A DNA stretch of 5,160 bases from Actinomycetota bacterium (GCA_005801025.1 SYDZ01000288.1:1-5160), one strand, 5' to 3'. Positions 1 through 5,160 are shown, counted from the stretch's first letter. Numbers and translations are program-made. The notes: generated by a model from the letters alone, not told the origin.

Positions 1-1
1 C

Positions 2-238
2 CACGCTGTGCCGCTGTCGCAATTGGAATCGGGATCCGATTTCACAGTCTCACGAATCCCTGAAGAACTTGAATTCGCACCCGGCATATTAGATTTCCTA
101 CAGGAGTCATTCATGCTCCCCGGTCGTCGAGGTCACATTACATCGCTGCAAAATGACGGGTCTATTTCCGTAGAGATAGAAGGACGCGTCATCGGAGTCA
201 GCGCATTTGCCTCTGCGCGTATCCTCGTGACATCCTGA
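2..238 (+). CDS. DtxR/MntR-type metal-dependent transcriptional regulator, C-terminal part (5' end outside window)
   Basis: Only the last 78 codons are present; the reading frame is open to the left edge, so the GTG at position 8 is probably an internal valine and not the start. The visible part reads as the C-terminal SH3/FeoA-like domain of actinobacterial DtxR/MntR-family repressors: a lead-in LSQLESGSDFTVSRIPEE, a helical stretch with APGILDFLQE, then LLPG-like MLPGRRGHIT and a beta-rich end (SVEIEGRVIGVSAFASARILV). In this family the missing N-terminal part carries the winged helix and metal-dependent dimerisation domain, and the protein represses metal uptake or iron-storage genes when Fe2+ or Mn2+ is bound. 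The metal cannot be told from this piece. A stand-alone FeoA-like protein is the alternative, but the open frame argues against it. A lipoprotein gene follows after 10 bases and may be co-transcribed. Confidence 0.72.
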   Translation, partial: HAVPLSQLESGSDFTVSRIPEELEFAPGILDFLQESFMLPGRRGHITSLQNDGSISVEIEGRVIGVSAFASARILVTS

Positions 239-248
239 TCGGGCAGTG

Positions 249-677
249 ATGAAACCTTCTTCAATGATCTGTTTAACGGTGAGTATCGCCCTATTCTCCT
301 CATGTGGCGCGACAACTTTTGATAGCACGATCACAACACCGATGGCACCCGAGCAGACCGTGCCGGCACCCACTCCTACTGGCACTCTCAACGACTTAAT
401 GCCGCAACTGGTGACTGTGATGACCACTCTGTCTTCCTATATCGGTCCCAACAAAAGCGGCAAAACTCAATCAGGTAAAACAGAGCAGCTTGACCTCATC
501 AATGCACTGTGGTCGGCGATTGAAACCGATCTGATCATCGCAGATCCCAACACCGCCGAGTCACTTGGCCGAATGGTCGATCTCTCGACACTCGCGGTCA
601 CTGCGAATCGTCCTGCAGACGCCGATAAGGCAGCAAAATTTGCTGGACAAGTTGTCGCTTATTTTCTCAACAAATAG
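249..677 (+). CDS. Small predicted lipoprotein of unknown function
   Basis: I do not recognise this protein. It has 142 residues from the ATG at 249; a GTG one codon earlier (246) is an equally possible start, and neither has a clear Shine-Dalgarno sequence. Counting from the GTG, a short N-region with one Lys is followed by a hydrophobic stretch (MICLTVSIALFSSC, residues 7-20) ending in a lipobox-like FSSC, so Cys20 is the likely lipidation site. The Phe at -3 is tolerated but not the usual Leu. A Thr/Pro-rich linker covers about residues 26-46. The remaining ~95 residues look largely helical, with an imperfect SGKTQ/SGKTE tandem at 71-80, and end in AAKFAGQVVAYFLNK. No Cys or His occurs after the lipobox Cys, so a His/Cys metal site is not evident. 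It starts 10 bases after a DtxR-type regulator gene, which suggests an operon and hints at an envelope role linked to metal status; that link is inference. Confidence 0.7.
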   Translation: MKPSSMICLTVSIALFSSCGATTFDSTITTPMAPEQTVPAPTPTGTLNDLMPQLVTVMTTLSSYIGPNKSGKTQSGKTEQLDLINALWSAIETDLIIADPNTAESLGRMVDLSTLAVTANRPADADKAAKFAGQVVAYFLNK

Positions 678-687
678 CGCTTGAGTC

Positions 688-2829
688 CTACAACATCGCG
701 TCTGGCAGTGCGCGGGCGTGAACAACGGTCAAGCGTTGCGTTGCGCGGGTCAATGCCACATACAAAGAGCGCATGCCCTGAATTTCAGCCTCAACGATGT
801 CTGCCGGTTCAACGACAACGACCCCGTCAAGTTCAAGACCTTTGACCACGCTGACTGGGACAATGGTGACGCTCTGATCAAGGGCAGCAGTAGAAGCTCG
901 CCCATGAGTCAAAGCAACCTCACTAAATCTGCGCGACACCTCATCGGCCATACGGTCAGGAACCACAACTGCCACATTGCCCCCATTAACTAGTACAACC
1001 ATTTCACGGGTACGAGAAATAATTTCTTCAATGAGTAGCGACGGGTCGGAGACTGAGGCAATTGTCGGACCGGCAACACCCTCACGCACAGCGCGTGGAG
1101 CACGAAGACCAGGGTTAGCCACTTCCATAACACGATTTGCCAACTCCATGATCTGTCCTGGAATGCGATAGCCGACCGACAGCCCAATAATCCGACTCGG
1201 CTTCATGTCAGGCAAATGGTCAAGAACGTCTTCCCACGTTTTTGGAGCATGTGCCCCAGTGGCTTGGGCGAGGTCTCCGACTATGGTCATCGAACCCGAC
1301 AGCGAACGGCGTGTCACCATCGCCAACTGCATGGGCGTGAGATCTTGCACTTCATCAATCACGATGTGCCCATAGGTCGGTATCTCATCAAGTCCGTCAG
1401 TCTGGCCATTCTTGCCGGGAATAGGTCCGAGATGAACTCGTGCTTCATCCAACAAAGCCGCGTCCGCAGAAGTCCAGCGAACCTCGGACAATTCGTCTGA
1501 CCTTTGGCGATACAAGAGTTCGATGTCTTCAGGTTCAAGATATTTATGACCTGCTGATTTCAATAACGCCCGCGAGCCGAAAAGATCATGTAACAACTGT
1601 GCGGGCGTAAGCACGGGCCACATTCGTTCAAGGGCCAAACGAATATCGGGATCGCGCCGCAGTGCCTCGCGAACTTGCGAAGGGGTGGCATCACCATCGC
1701 GCCATGTGGCAGCAAGAGTTCCCCATATCTCATTTTCAATCAATTTGCGACCCGAGTTATGACGACGAAAGCGACGACGAGCATTTTTTATGATGCGTTC
1801 CGTCTCTTGCGCTCTCAGATGTACATATCCACTGCGAAATGGCAACACTAAGTCTTCGCGAAGTGGGCGCTGACGATCACGCACAGCCCTTTCAACGACT
1901 TCAGACATTCTCTCGTCACCTTTGATGCGCGCCGTTTCGTGGGAGTCAGGCTCTCCCTGGGACATCGTCACCCAGGTCACATCTCTGACGAGGTCCTGCA
2001 AAATCACCTGTTCAATACCTGCCTCGCCAAGCGACGGTAGGACGCGTTCAATGTAACGCAAAAATACACGGTTTGGACCAATCACCAAAACCCCTTGATC
2101 CTCAAGAGGAAAACGATTCGTATACAACAAGTAAGCAGCCCGGTGCAGTGCAACGACAGTTTTACCAGTACCCGGTCCACCTTGAACAACGAGTACTCCA
2201 CTTTGCGGAGAACGAATAATTTCATCCTGCTCAGCCTGAATCGTGGCCACAATATCGCCGAGTTGCCCAGAGCGCCCTCTTTCAATTGAGGCCAACAAAG
2301 TGCTGTACCCCCGCAGTCCAGTTTCGGCTTGCGTCACCGAACCCGCACCACCAAGGCCATCATCATGACCGATGCCAAGATGTCCCTCGCCGAAAAGTTC
2401 GTCTTCAATCCCCAGTAATGTGTTGGACTCCACAATGAAATGTCGACGACGCGCCAAGTTCATTGACTGTCGACCAGTGGCACGGTAAAAAGGCTCGGCT
2501 ATCGGCGCCCGCCAGTCAACCACCACGGGTTGATGTTGTTCATCGGAGACAGCGAGGCGCCCAATATGAAAACTTTCAAGTTCCTGATTTTCAAAACGAT
2601 CAATGCGACCAAACACTAAAGCAGCATCCCCTAGATCAAGTTCAGTCAATCGTTTCACCAGAGCATCATCAATGGCGTTGCGTTCAAAACGATTCTGGAA
2701 CGTACCTCCAGAGCCTGACTCGGTGAGATTCCTCATTTTCAAGGCATCCTCCCGACTCCACGCCAGACACAAGTAGGCATGATCGATGTAGGCCTGCTCA
2801 TCGTTGAAGTCTGGGTGTTCTGCGGTCAT
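688..2829 (-). CDS. helD: HelD-like RNA polymerase recycling motor ATPase (UvrD/Rep-related SF1 fold)
   Basis: The product has 713 residues from the ATG at 2829. A TTG at 2868 would add 13 residues, but these do not look conserved and have no ribosome site. Length fits actinobacterial HelD (about 730). With numbering from the TTG, the N-terminal arm includes EQAYIDHAYLCLAW (24-37) and the HelD hallmark DWRAPIAEPFYRATGR (118-133). Walker A is GGPGTGKT (230-237), Walker B is IVIDEVQDL (502-510), motif III is VGDLAQAT (530-537), motif IV lies around GLSVGYRIPGQI (562-573), motif V around VVKGLELDGVVV (674-685), and motif VI is LYVALTRATQRL (702-713). The family binds core RNA polymerase, inserts its arms into the channels and uses ATP to strip it from nucleic acid, so stalled enzyme is recycled; some actinobacterial members protect against rifamycins. 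The SF1 ATPase motifs alone would also fit a UvrD-type helicase, but the N-terminal signature favours HelD. It is convergent with the lipoprotein gene and divergent from ybaK. Confidence 0.9.
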   Translation of the reverse strand: MTAEHPDFNDEQAYIDHAYLCLAWSREDALKMRNLTESGSGGTFQNRFERNAIDDALVKRLTELDLGDAALVFGRIDRFENQELESFHIGRLAVSDEQHQPVVVDWRAPIAEPFYRATGRQSMNLARRRHFIVESNTLLGIEDELFGEGHLGIGHDDGLGGAGSVTQAETGLRGYSTLLASIERGRSGQLGDIVATIQAEQDEIIRSPQSGVLVVQGGPGTGKTVVALHRAAYLLYTNRFPLEDQGVLVIGPNRVFLRYIERVLPSLGEAGIEQVILQDLVRDVTWVTMSQGEPDSHETARIKGDERMSEVVERAVRDRQRPLREDLVLPFRSGYVHLRAQETERIIKNARRRFRRHNSGRKLIENEIWGTLAATWRDGDATPSQVREALRRDPDIRLALERMWPVLTPAQLLHDLFGSRALLKSAGHKYLEPEDIELLYRQRSDELSEVRWTSADAALLDEARVHLGPIPGKNGQTDGLDEIPTYGHIVIDEVQDLTPMQLAMVTRRSLSGSMTIVGDLAQATGAHAPKTWEDVLDHLPDMKPSRIIGLSVGYRIPGQIMELANRVMEVANPGLRAPRAVREGVAGPTIASVSDPSLLIEEIISRTREMVVLVNGGNVAVVVPDRMADEVSRRFSEVALTHGRASTAALDQSVTIVPVSVVKGLELDGVVVVEPADIVEAEIQGMRSLYVALTRATQRLTVVHARALPDAML

Positions 2830-2884
2830 AGAATTCTGCGTCGCCTCATCTAGAAATTCTGAACCCAAAATTTCGGGCTTTCGG

Positions 2885-2891
2885 TACTCTA
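2885..2891. promoter_or_regulatory. Candidate overlapping divergent -10 elements between helD and ybaK
   Basis: The heptamer TACTCTA gives a TANNNT-type -10 on both strands: TACTCT (2885-2890) reads toward ybaK and TAGAGT (2891-2886) reads toward helD. It lies inside the small inverted repeat GGTA-CTC-TACC (2883-2893). Predicted 5' leaders would be roughly 40 bases for ybaK and roughly 50 bases to the helD ATG. No good -35 hexamer is visible at 16-19 bases on either strand, which is common in actinobacterial promoters but leaves the call weak. Confidence 0.35.
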
Positions 2892-2934
2892 CCTGCGGCG
2901 ACTAAATGCCTCCTCACTTCTCACAACGGAAACG

Positions 2935-3462
2935 ATGAACAGTGTGACAAAACCCGACTCTGCCCCCAAAGGAAGCACTCCGGCCATACTTTTGTTGGAA
3001 AAAGAGGGCATTTCCTTTCAGGTTGCCTCATTTGGTCATGAAGTAGCCGTGGGAAACCACGGCTATGGCAAGGCCGCCGCTCTGGCTTTGGGTGTGGCAG
3101 AAGGACGCGTCTTCAAGACTTTGTTGGTGGCTCTGCATGGGGGCCGCAACACCCACGGCGTCGGCATCGTTCCCGTGTCCTGTTTGTTATCGCTCAAGGC
3201 GATCGCCAGCGCTCTCGATGCCAAGAAGGCCGAGATGCTCGAACCAAACGCTGCAGAAAGAATGACTGGTTACGTCGTTGGAGGTATTAGCCCATTCGCG
3301 CAACGCAAAAAATTGCCAACAGTCATTGACAGCACGGCTTTGCTGTATGACAGTATCTTCGTCTCAGCTGGGAAACGCGGACTCGATATTGAGATCAAGG
3401 GCTACGATCTCGTGCGAGTGCTTTCTGCCACTGTCGCAGACATCTCTCAATCGTCCCTGTGA
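2935..3462 (+). CDS. ybaK: YbaK/EbsC-family Cys-tRNA(Pro) deacylase
   Basis: This 175-residue protein aligns by eye over nearly its whole length with the bacterial YbaK family (E. coli YbaK is 159 residues). The shared core starts at STPAILLLEKEGISFQV. Recognisable blocks are VFKTLLV (59-65, Lys61 being the conserved functional lysine of the family), KKAEMLEPNAAERMTGYVVGGISPF (97-121), RKKLPTVID (124-132) and VSAGKRGLDIEI (143-154). The family hydrolyses cysteine wrongly attached to tRNA(Pro) by prolyl-tRNA synthetase, a trans-editing step in the cytoplasm that protects translation fidelity. The first 13 residues are an extension compared with E. coli. The ATG at 2935 has only a weak purine stretch (GGAAA, too close), so the exact start is less certain than the identity. 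Ala122 stands where many members have Gly (SPxG). The gene is divergent from helD. Confidence 0.9.
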   Translation: MNSVTKPDSAPKGSTPAILLLEKEGISFQVASFGHEVAVGNHGYGKAAALALGVAEGRVFKTLLVALHGGRNTHGVGIVPVSCLLSLKAIASALDAKKAEMLEPNAAERMTGYVVGGISPFAQRKKLPTVIDSTALLYDSIFVSAGKRGLDIEIKGYDLVRVLSATVADISQSSL

Positions 3463-3554
3463 GATCGCATCAGTTCACACGCGCTTGAGCACCGCTCATA
3501 CATGGGGGACTGGAATTGTTGCAGGCCGCCGATTGCCGACTGGCAACACATGCA

Positions 3555-3587
3555 ATCAGAAACTGATCAGCAGATGATCAGTCAACG
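3555..3587. repeat. Three ATCAG units in an 11-base period over the 3' end of the cold-shock gene
   Basis: ATCAG occurs at 3555-3559, 3566-3570 and 3577-3581, exactly 11 bases apart. The first two 11-base units, ATCAGAAACTG and ATCAGCAGATG, agree at 8 of 11 positions; the third, ATCAGTCAACG, is weaker. The second and third units also form the inverted repeat described separately. The array spans the cold-shock stop codon (3578-3580). One helical turn per unit would suit a DNA-binding site, but chance cannot be excluded for so short an array. Confidence 0.5.
3562..3582 (-). terminator. Perfect 8-bp inverted repeat at the cold-shock stop codon; possible weak terminator
   Basis: ACTGATCA (3562-3569) and TGATCAGT (3575-3582) form a perfect 8-bp stem with a 5-base loop. 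The cold-shock stop codon (3578-3580, minus strand) lies in the first arm to be transcribed. After the hairpin, the minus strand continues TTCTGATTGCATG, which is only mildly T-rich, so it is not a textbook intrinsic terminator. It lies between the convergent ybaK and cold-shock genes, where a terminator or RNA-stabilising hairpin would be expected. Confidence 0.35.
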
Positions 3588-3793
3588 GCGCGGACATCGC
3601 GGGCTTCATCGCCCTTGCGTCCGGGACCGACGTCGAATTCCACCTTCTGACCCTCTTGGAGGGTTTTGAAGCCAGATGACTGGATCTGTGAGAAGTGCAC
3701 GAACACATCAGGACCGTCTTCACGGGAGATGAATCCATAACCTTTTTCTGCATTAAAAAACTTCACTGTGCCTAGAGCCACGGTGGTACTCAT
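3578..3793 (-). CDS. CspA-family cold-shock protein
   Basis: The protein has 71 residues from the ATG at 3793, the usual size of a single cold-shock (OB-fold) domain. A TTG four codons upstream (3805) gives a 75-residue version, but the ATG is preferred because a purine run (GAAGAGAGAA, 3803-3794) sits directly before it. RNP1 is KGYGFI (17-22) and RNP2 is VFVHFS (30-35); the N-terminal strand is GTVKFFNAEKG. These surfaces bind single-stranded RNA or DNA, and the family acts as RNA chaperones that melt secondary structure. Phe12 replaces the tryptophan most members have in KWFN. The C-terminal GRKGDEARDVRAVD replaces the common KGPQAANV end and is more acidic. A TAGAGT -10 candidate predicts a leader of only about 30 bases, unlike the long thermosensing leader of E. 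coli cspA. Confidence 0.94.
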   Translation of the reverse strand: MSTTVALGTVKFFNAEKGYGFISREDGPDVFVHFSQIQSSGFKTLQEGQKVEFDVGPGRKGDEARDVRAVD

Positions 3794-3831
3794 TTCTCTC
3801 TTCAATCGGACACTGTGCCCGATGACTTCCT

Positions 3832-3837
3832 ACTCTA
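3832..3837 (-). promoter_or_regulatory. Candidate -10 element of the cold-shock gene
   Basis: On the minus strand, TAGAGT (3837-3832) matches the TANNNT -10 form and is identical to the candidate upstream of helD. Transcription would begin near 3825, leaving a leader of about 30 bases that ends in the purine-rich run before the ATG. TTGTCC (3862-3857, minus) resembles a -35 hexamer but at a long spacing of 19 bases. The same bases plus 3831 give TACTCT on the other strand, facing the thioesterase gene. Confidence 0.4.
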
Positions 3838-3924
3838 CGCCCTCACAAGGGGCTTGGGACAAAGTTCTTTCAGACCGACGATCCCCTGAGCCCCCGCCGT
3901 GTGCCCTCAAGGGTGATTTGGCGA

Positions 3925-3930
3925 TACTCT
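3925..3930 (+). promoter_or_regulatory. Candidate -10 element for a leaderless thioesterase mRNA
   Basis: TACTCT ends six bases before the ATG at 3937. At the usual 6-7 base distance the transcript would begin at or very near the A of the ATG, so translation would be leaderless. The absence of a Shine-Dalgarno sequence before this ATG agrees. This element supports the ATG at 3937 over the GTG at 3901, because the GTG would lie upstream of the predicted transcript start. No clear -35 is seen. Confidence 0.45.
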
Positions 3931-3936
3931 CGCCGA

Positions 3937-4365
3937 ATGCGATCCAACCCCGAACCGTCTTTGGTGCCCAGCGAATACGCCTTCAGCCATCACATTCGGG
4001 TTCGATTTTCTGAAACAGATGCCATGGGAATTGTGCATCACAGCAGGTATCTGCCCTATCTCGAGGAAACTCGGGTGGAATATCTGCGTTTCATAGGTCA
4101 GTCGTATGCCGATTCACGGGAGAGCCTGGGTGATTCGGCGGTACTTGAGGCGAACGTCAAATATCACCAGTCCCTCAAATTTGACGATCTTCTCACCGTT
4201 CATTTAATTTTGGCGGCCACCACAGGGGCCACATTTACGATCAACTATTTGATCACCGCGAACGACAACATCATCTCCACGGCCCAGACCCAGCACGCCT
4301 ACATCAATGCTCAAGGACGTCCCCAACGTCTACCCGCTTGGATCAAAGCATTATCTCCAAAGTAG
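3937..4365 (+). CDS. Acyl-CoA thioesterase, YbgC/4-hydroxybenzoyl-CoA thioesterase-like (hotdog fold)
   Basis: The protein has 142 residues from the ATG at 3937; a GTG at 3901 would add 12 residues that look unlike the family, and family members are usually about 130-145 long. The signature block is VRFSETDAMGIVHHSRYLPYLEETRVEYLR (about 22-51). It matches the D-x-x-G-x-V-x-(H/N)-x-x-Y-x-x-Y-x-E pattern, with Asp28 as the expected catalytic acid and the long helix after it. A second family block is VLEANVKYHQSLKFDDLLTV (69-88), and a beta-strand region (ATFTINYLITA) completes the hotdog fold. The family hydrolyses acyl-CoA or aroyl-CoA thioesters to free acid and CoA in the cytoplasm; the substrate cannot be read from sequence. 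It is divergent from the cold-shock gene and ends 42 bases before the F420-type oxidoreductase gene. Confidence 0.85.
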   Translation: MRSNPEPSLVPSEYAFSHHIRVRFSETDAMGIVHHSRYLPYLEETRVEYLRFIGQSYADSRESLGDSAVLEANVKYHQSLKFDDLLTVHLILAATTGATFTINYLITANDNIISTAQTQHAYINAQGRPQRLPAWIKALSPK

Positions 4366-4366
4366 T

Positions 4367-4393
4367 GGTCAGATGACCGCCTCAACACTGAGG
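4367..4393. repeat. Two back-to-back palindromes between the thioesterase and F420-type genes
   Basis: GGTCA-GA-TGACC (4367-4378) is followed one base later by CCTCA-ACAC-TGAGG (4380-4393). Each has perfect 5-bp arms. Together they fill nearly the whole gap between the thioesterase stop codon and the -10 candidate at 4395. The position covers the expected -35/spacer region, so an operator for a dimeric repressor is possible. A terminator is unlikely because no T-run follows either stem. Confidence 0.4.
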
Positions 4394-4394
4394 T

Positions 4395-4400
4395 TACGCT
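4395..4400 (+). promoter_or_regulatory. Candidate -10 element for a leaderless F420-type oxidoreductase mRNA
   Basis: TACGCT ends seven bases before the ATG at 4408, so the transcript would start at the A of the start codon or one base from it. The bases between (GTGCTCT) contain no Shine-Dalgarno sequence, which agrees with leaderless translation. ATGACC (4373-4378), 16 bases upstream, is a weak -35 candidate and overlaps the first palindrome. Confidence 0.45.
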
Positions 4401-4407
4401 GTGCTCT

Positions 4408-4887
4408 ATGAGCAAGACCGTCACCCAAAATGCCTCTCCCCCAACGCCGATCATTGATAGTCCGACGGACTGGGTTCGCAAACACATCAACACGTATGTT
4501 GCAACCGACGGCGTTGACGGTCACAACTACAAAGGTGTGTTGTCAATGTTGCTGACGACTCAAGGTCGTAAAACAGGCACATGGAATCGCAGTGCTTTGT
4601 TCTACGGTTCAGACGGTGATGATGTCATCTTGATCGCTTCAAATGGTGGCGCACCAAAACATCCGTTGTGGTACGAGAACCTCGTGCAAAACGCGCAGGT
4701 GTGGGTTCAAGTCGGATCCGACAAATATTGGGCCACCGCTATTGTGACGGATCCCGAGGATCCCTTGTCCCAACACTCACGGCTGTGGGCCTTGATGTGC
4801 GAAGTTTGGCCGGCCTACAACGAATACCAAGTGACTGCCGACGCTGTTGGTCGAGTCATTCCTGTCGTCATACTGCGACGCAACTAA
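4408..4887 (+). CDS. Deazaflavin (F420)-dependent nitroreductase-family oxidoreductase, Ddn-like
   Basis: The 159-residue product has the order of blocks seen in the actinobacterial deazaflavin-dependent oxidoreductase family that includes Ddn. An N-terminal helix (DWVRKHINTYVATDG, 21-35) precedes MLLTTQGRKTGTWNRSALFY (47-66). Then come DDVILIASNGGAPKHPLWYENL (71-92) and VWVQVGSDKYWATA (98-111), and a C-terminal WPAYNEYQ with RVIPVVILRR (149-158). The TTQGRKTG and ASNGGAPKHPxWYxNL blocks are the cofactor-facing parts of this split-barrel fold. Known members use reduced F420 to reduce quinones, nitro compounds or other electron-poor substrates; the physiological substrate here is unknown. The presence of this family suggests that the host makes F420, a trait of many Actinomycetota. 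An FMN- or heme-binding split-barrel relative is less likely. Confidence 0.87.
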   Translation: MSKTVTQNASPPTPIIDSPTDWVRKHINTYVATDGVDGHNYKGVLSMLLTTQGRKTGTWNRSALFYGSDGDDVILIASNGGAPKHPLWYENLVQNAQVWVQVGSDKYWATAIVTDPEDPLSQHSRLWALMCEVWPAYNEYQVTADAVGRVIPVVILRRN

Positions 4888-4933
4888 AGCACAACCTCAA
4901 TCAGACGCGCGGCAGACTCGTGCGAAACCATTT

Positions 4934-5160
4934 TTAATCGCTCGGCCACACATCGGCGGTTGTCGAAAGTTGTTCACGAAAATCAGGATGACTGATAGCC
5001 GCTAAAGCATGTGCCCGTTCGGTGATGGATAGCCCAGCGATTTCCGCGGCACCATATTCGGTAATCACGACATCCACCTGATGACGTGGGGTTGTCACAA
5101 CACTTCCCTCTGGCATACGTCCCAATATGCGTGAGATCACTATTCCATTGACAATTGAGG
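4934..5160 (-). CDS. Acetyl-CoA hydrolase/CoA-transferase family protein, C-terminal end (5' part outside window)
   Basis: The frame is open to the right edge, so only about the last 75 codons are present; the GTG at 5140 is internal (preceding codons read SIVNGIV). The visible part matches the C-terminal domain of the acetyl-CoA hydrolase / 4-hydroxybutyrate CoA-transferase family: a SRILGRMPEGSVVTTPRHQVDVVITEYGAAEI block followed by GLSITERAHALAAISHPDFREQL. Full-length members are about 430 or more residues and move CoA between acetyl-CoA and carboxylic acids such as 4-hydroxybutyrate, succinate or propionate, or hydrolyse it. The catalytic Glu region lies off the window, so hydrolase and transferase cannot be told apart. 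It is convergent with the F420-type gene across a 46-base gap that shows a T5 run (4931-4935) but no convincing stem. Confidence 0.85.
   Translation of the reverse strand, partial: SIVNGIVISRILGRMPEGSVVTTPRHQVDVVITEYGAAEIAGLSITERAHALAAISHPDFREQLSTTADVWPSD

Noticed and set aside
107..427. Minus-strand open frame of 106 codons across the regulator/lipoprotein junction.
   Set aside because: It is antisense to two genes with recognisable protein features and has no family resemblance or start signals.
718..2726. Several plus-strand open frames of 64-94 codons inside helD.
   Set aside because: They are antisense shadows of a helicase-like gene whose motifs are intact along its whole length.
3518..3547. 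GTTGC/GCAAC inverted repeat with a 20-base loop after ybaK, and TGAGC-ACC-GCTCA at 3486-3498, considered as ybaK terminators.
   Set aside because: Stems are only 5 bp and neither is followed by a T-run, so they are no better than chance.
3278..3577. Plus-strand open frame of 99 codons overlapping the end of ybaK.
   Set aside because: It runs out of frame through conserved YbaK blocks, and its last part shows no recognisable protein.
3849..3867. GGGGCTTGGGACAAAGTTC resembles the inverted-repeat rifamycin-associated element described upstream of some actinobacterial HelR and rifamycin-resistance genes.
   Set aside because: Only the left half (GGGGCTTG) matches well against the consensus as I recall it; the right half is degraded, and the site lies in the csp/thioesterase gap rather than near helD. 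The helD upstream region has nothing similar.
4748..4765. Repeated GGATCCC in the F420-type gene.
   Set aside because: It encodes a DPEDP segment in frame; a short coding coincidence explains it.
4888..4940. T-run at 4931-4935 considered as a terminator for the F420-type gene.
   Set aside because: The bases before it form no stem longer than about 3 bp.

Overview
This 5.2 kb stretch most likely comes from an actinobacterial (Actinomycetota) chromosome. The pointers are a deazaflavin (F420)-type nitroreductase-family protein, an actinobacterial-style HelD, a DtxR-type metal regulator with a C-terminal SH3/FeoA-like domain, and TANNNT -10 elements placed so close to start codons that the mRNAs would be leaderless. 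Base composition looks balanced by eye rather than strongly GC-rich. That would suit an aquatic lineage such as Acidimicrobiia, but this placement is an inference. I see no phage, transposon, CRISPR, rRNA or tRNA feature, and no gene-free stretch longer than about 120 bases.

Layout from left to right. A plus-strand pair comes first: the 3' end of a DtxR/MntR-like regulator cut by the window edge, then a small unrecognised lipoprotein (249-677) starting 10 bases after it. They converge, with a 10-base gap, on a long minus-strand gene for a HelD-type RNA polymerase-recycling ATPase (688-2829). HelD is divergent from a plus-strand YbaK/EbsC-type Cys-tRNA(Pro) deacylase (2935-3462). Next comes a minus-strand cold-shock protein (3578-3793), convergent with ybaK and divergent from a hotdog-fold acyl-CoA thioesterase (3937-4365). 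A deazaflavin-dependent oxidoreductase-family gene (4408-4887) follows on the plus strand. Last is the C-terminal end of a minus-strand acetyl-CoA hydrolase/CoA-transferase cut by the right edge (4934-5160).

The genes look like a housekeeping mosaic rather than one pathway. The central part has an information-processing flavour: HelD frees stalled RNA polymerase, YbaK edits mischarged tRNA, and the cold-shock protein binds RNA. The right side is acyl-CoA and redox metabolism. I found no convincing new multi-gene system. The items most worth a second look are small-scale: two divergent intergenic regions that each carry the symmetric hexamer pair TACTCTA, three 11-base-spaced ATCAG units over the cold-shock stop codon, two back-to-back palindromes before the F420-type gene, and the unassigned lipoprotein behind the metal regulator.
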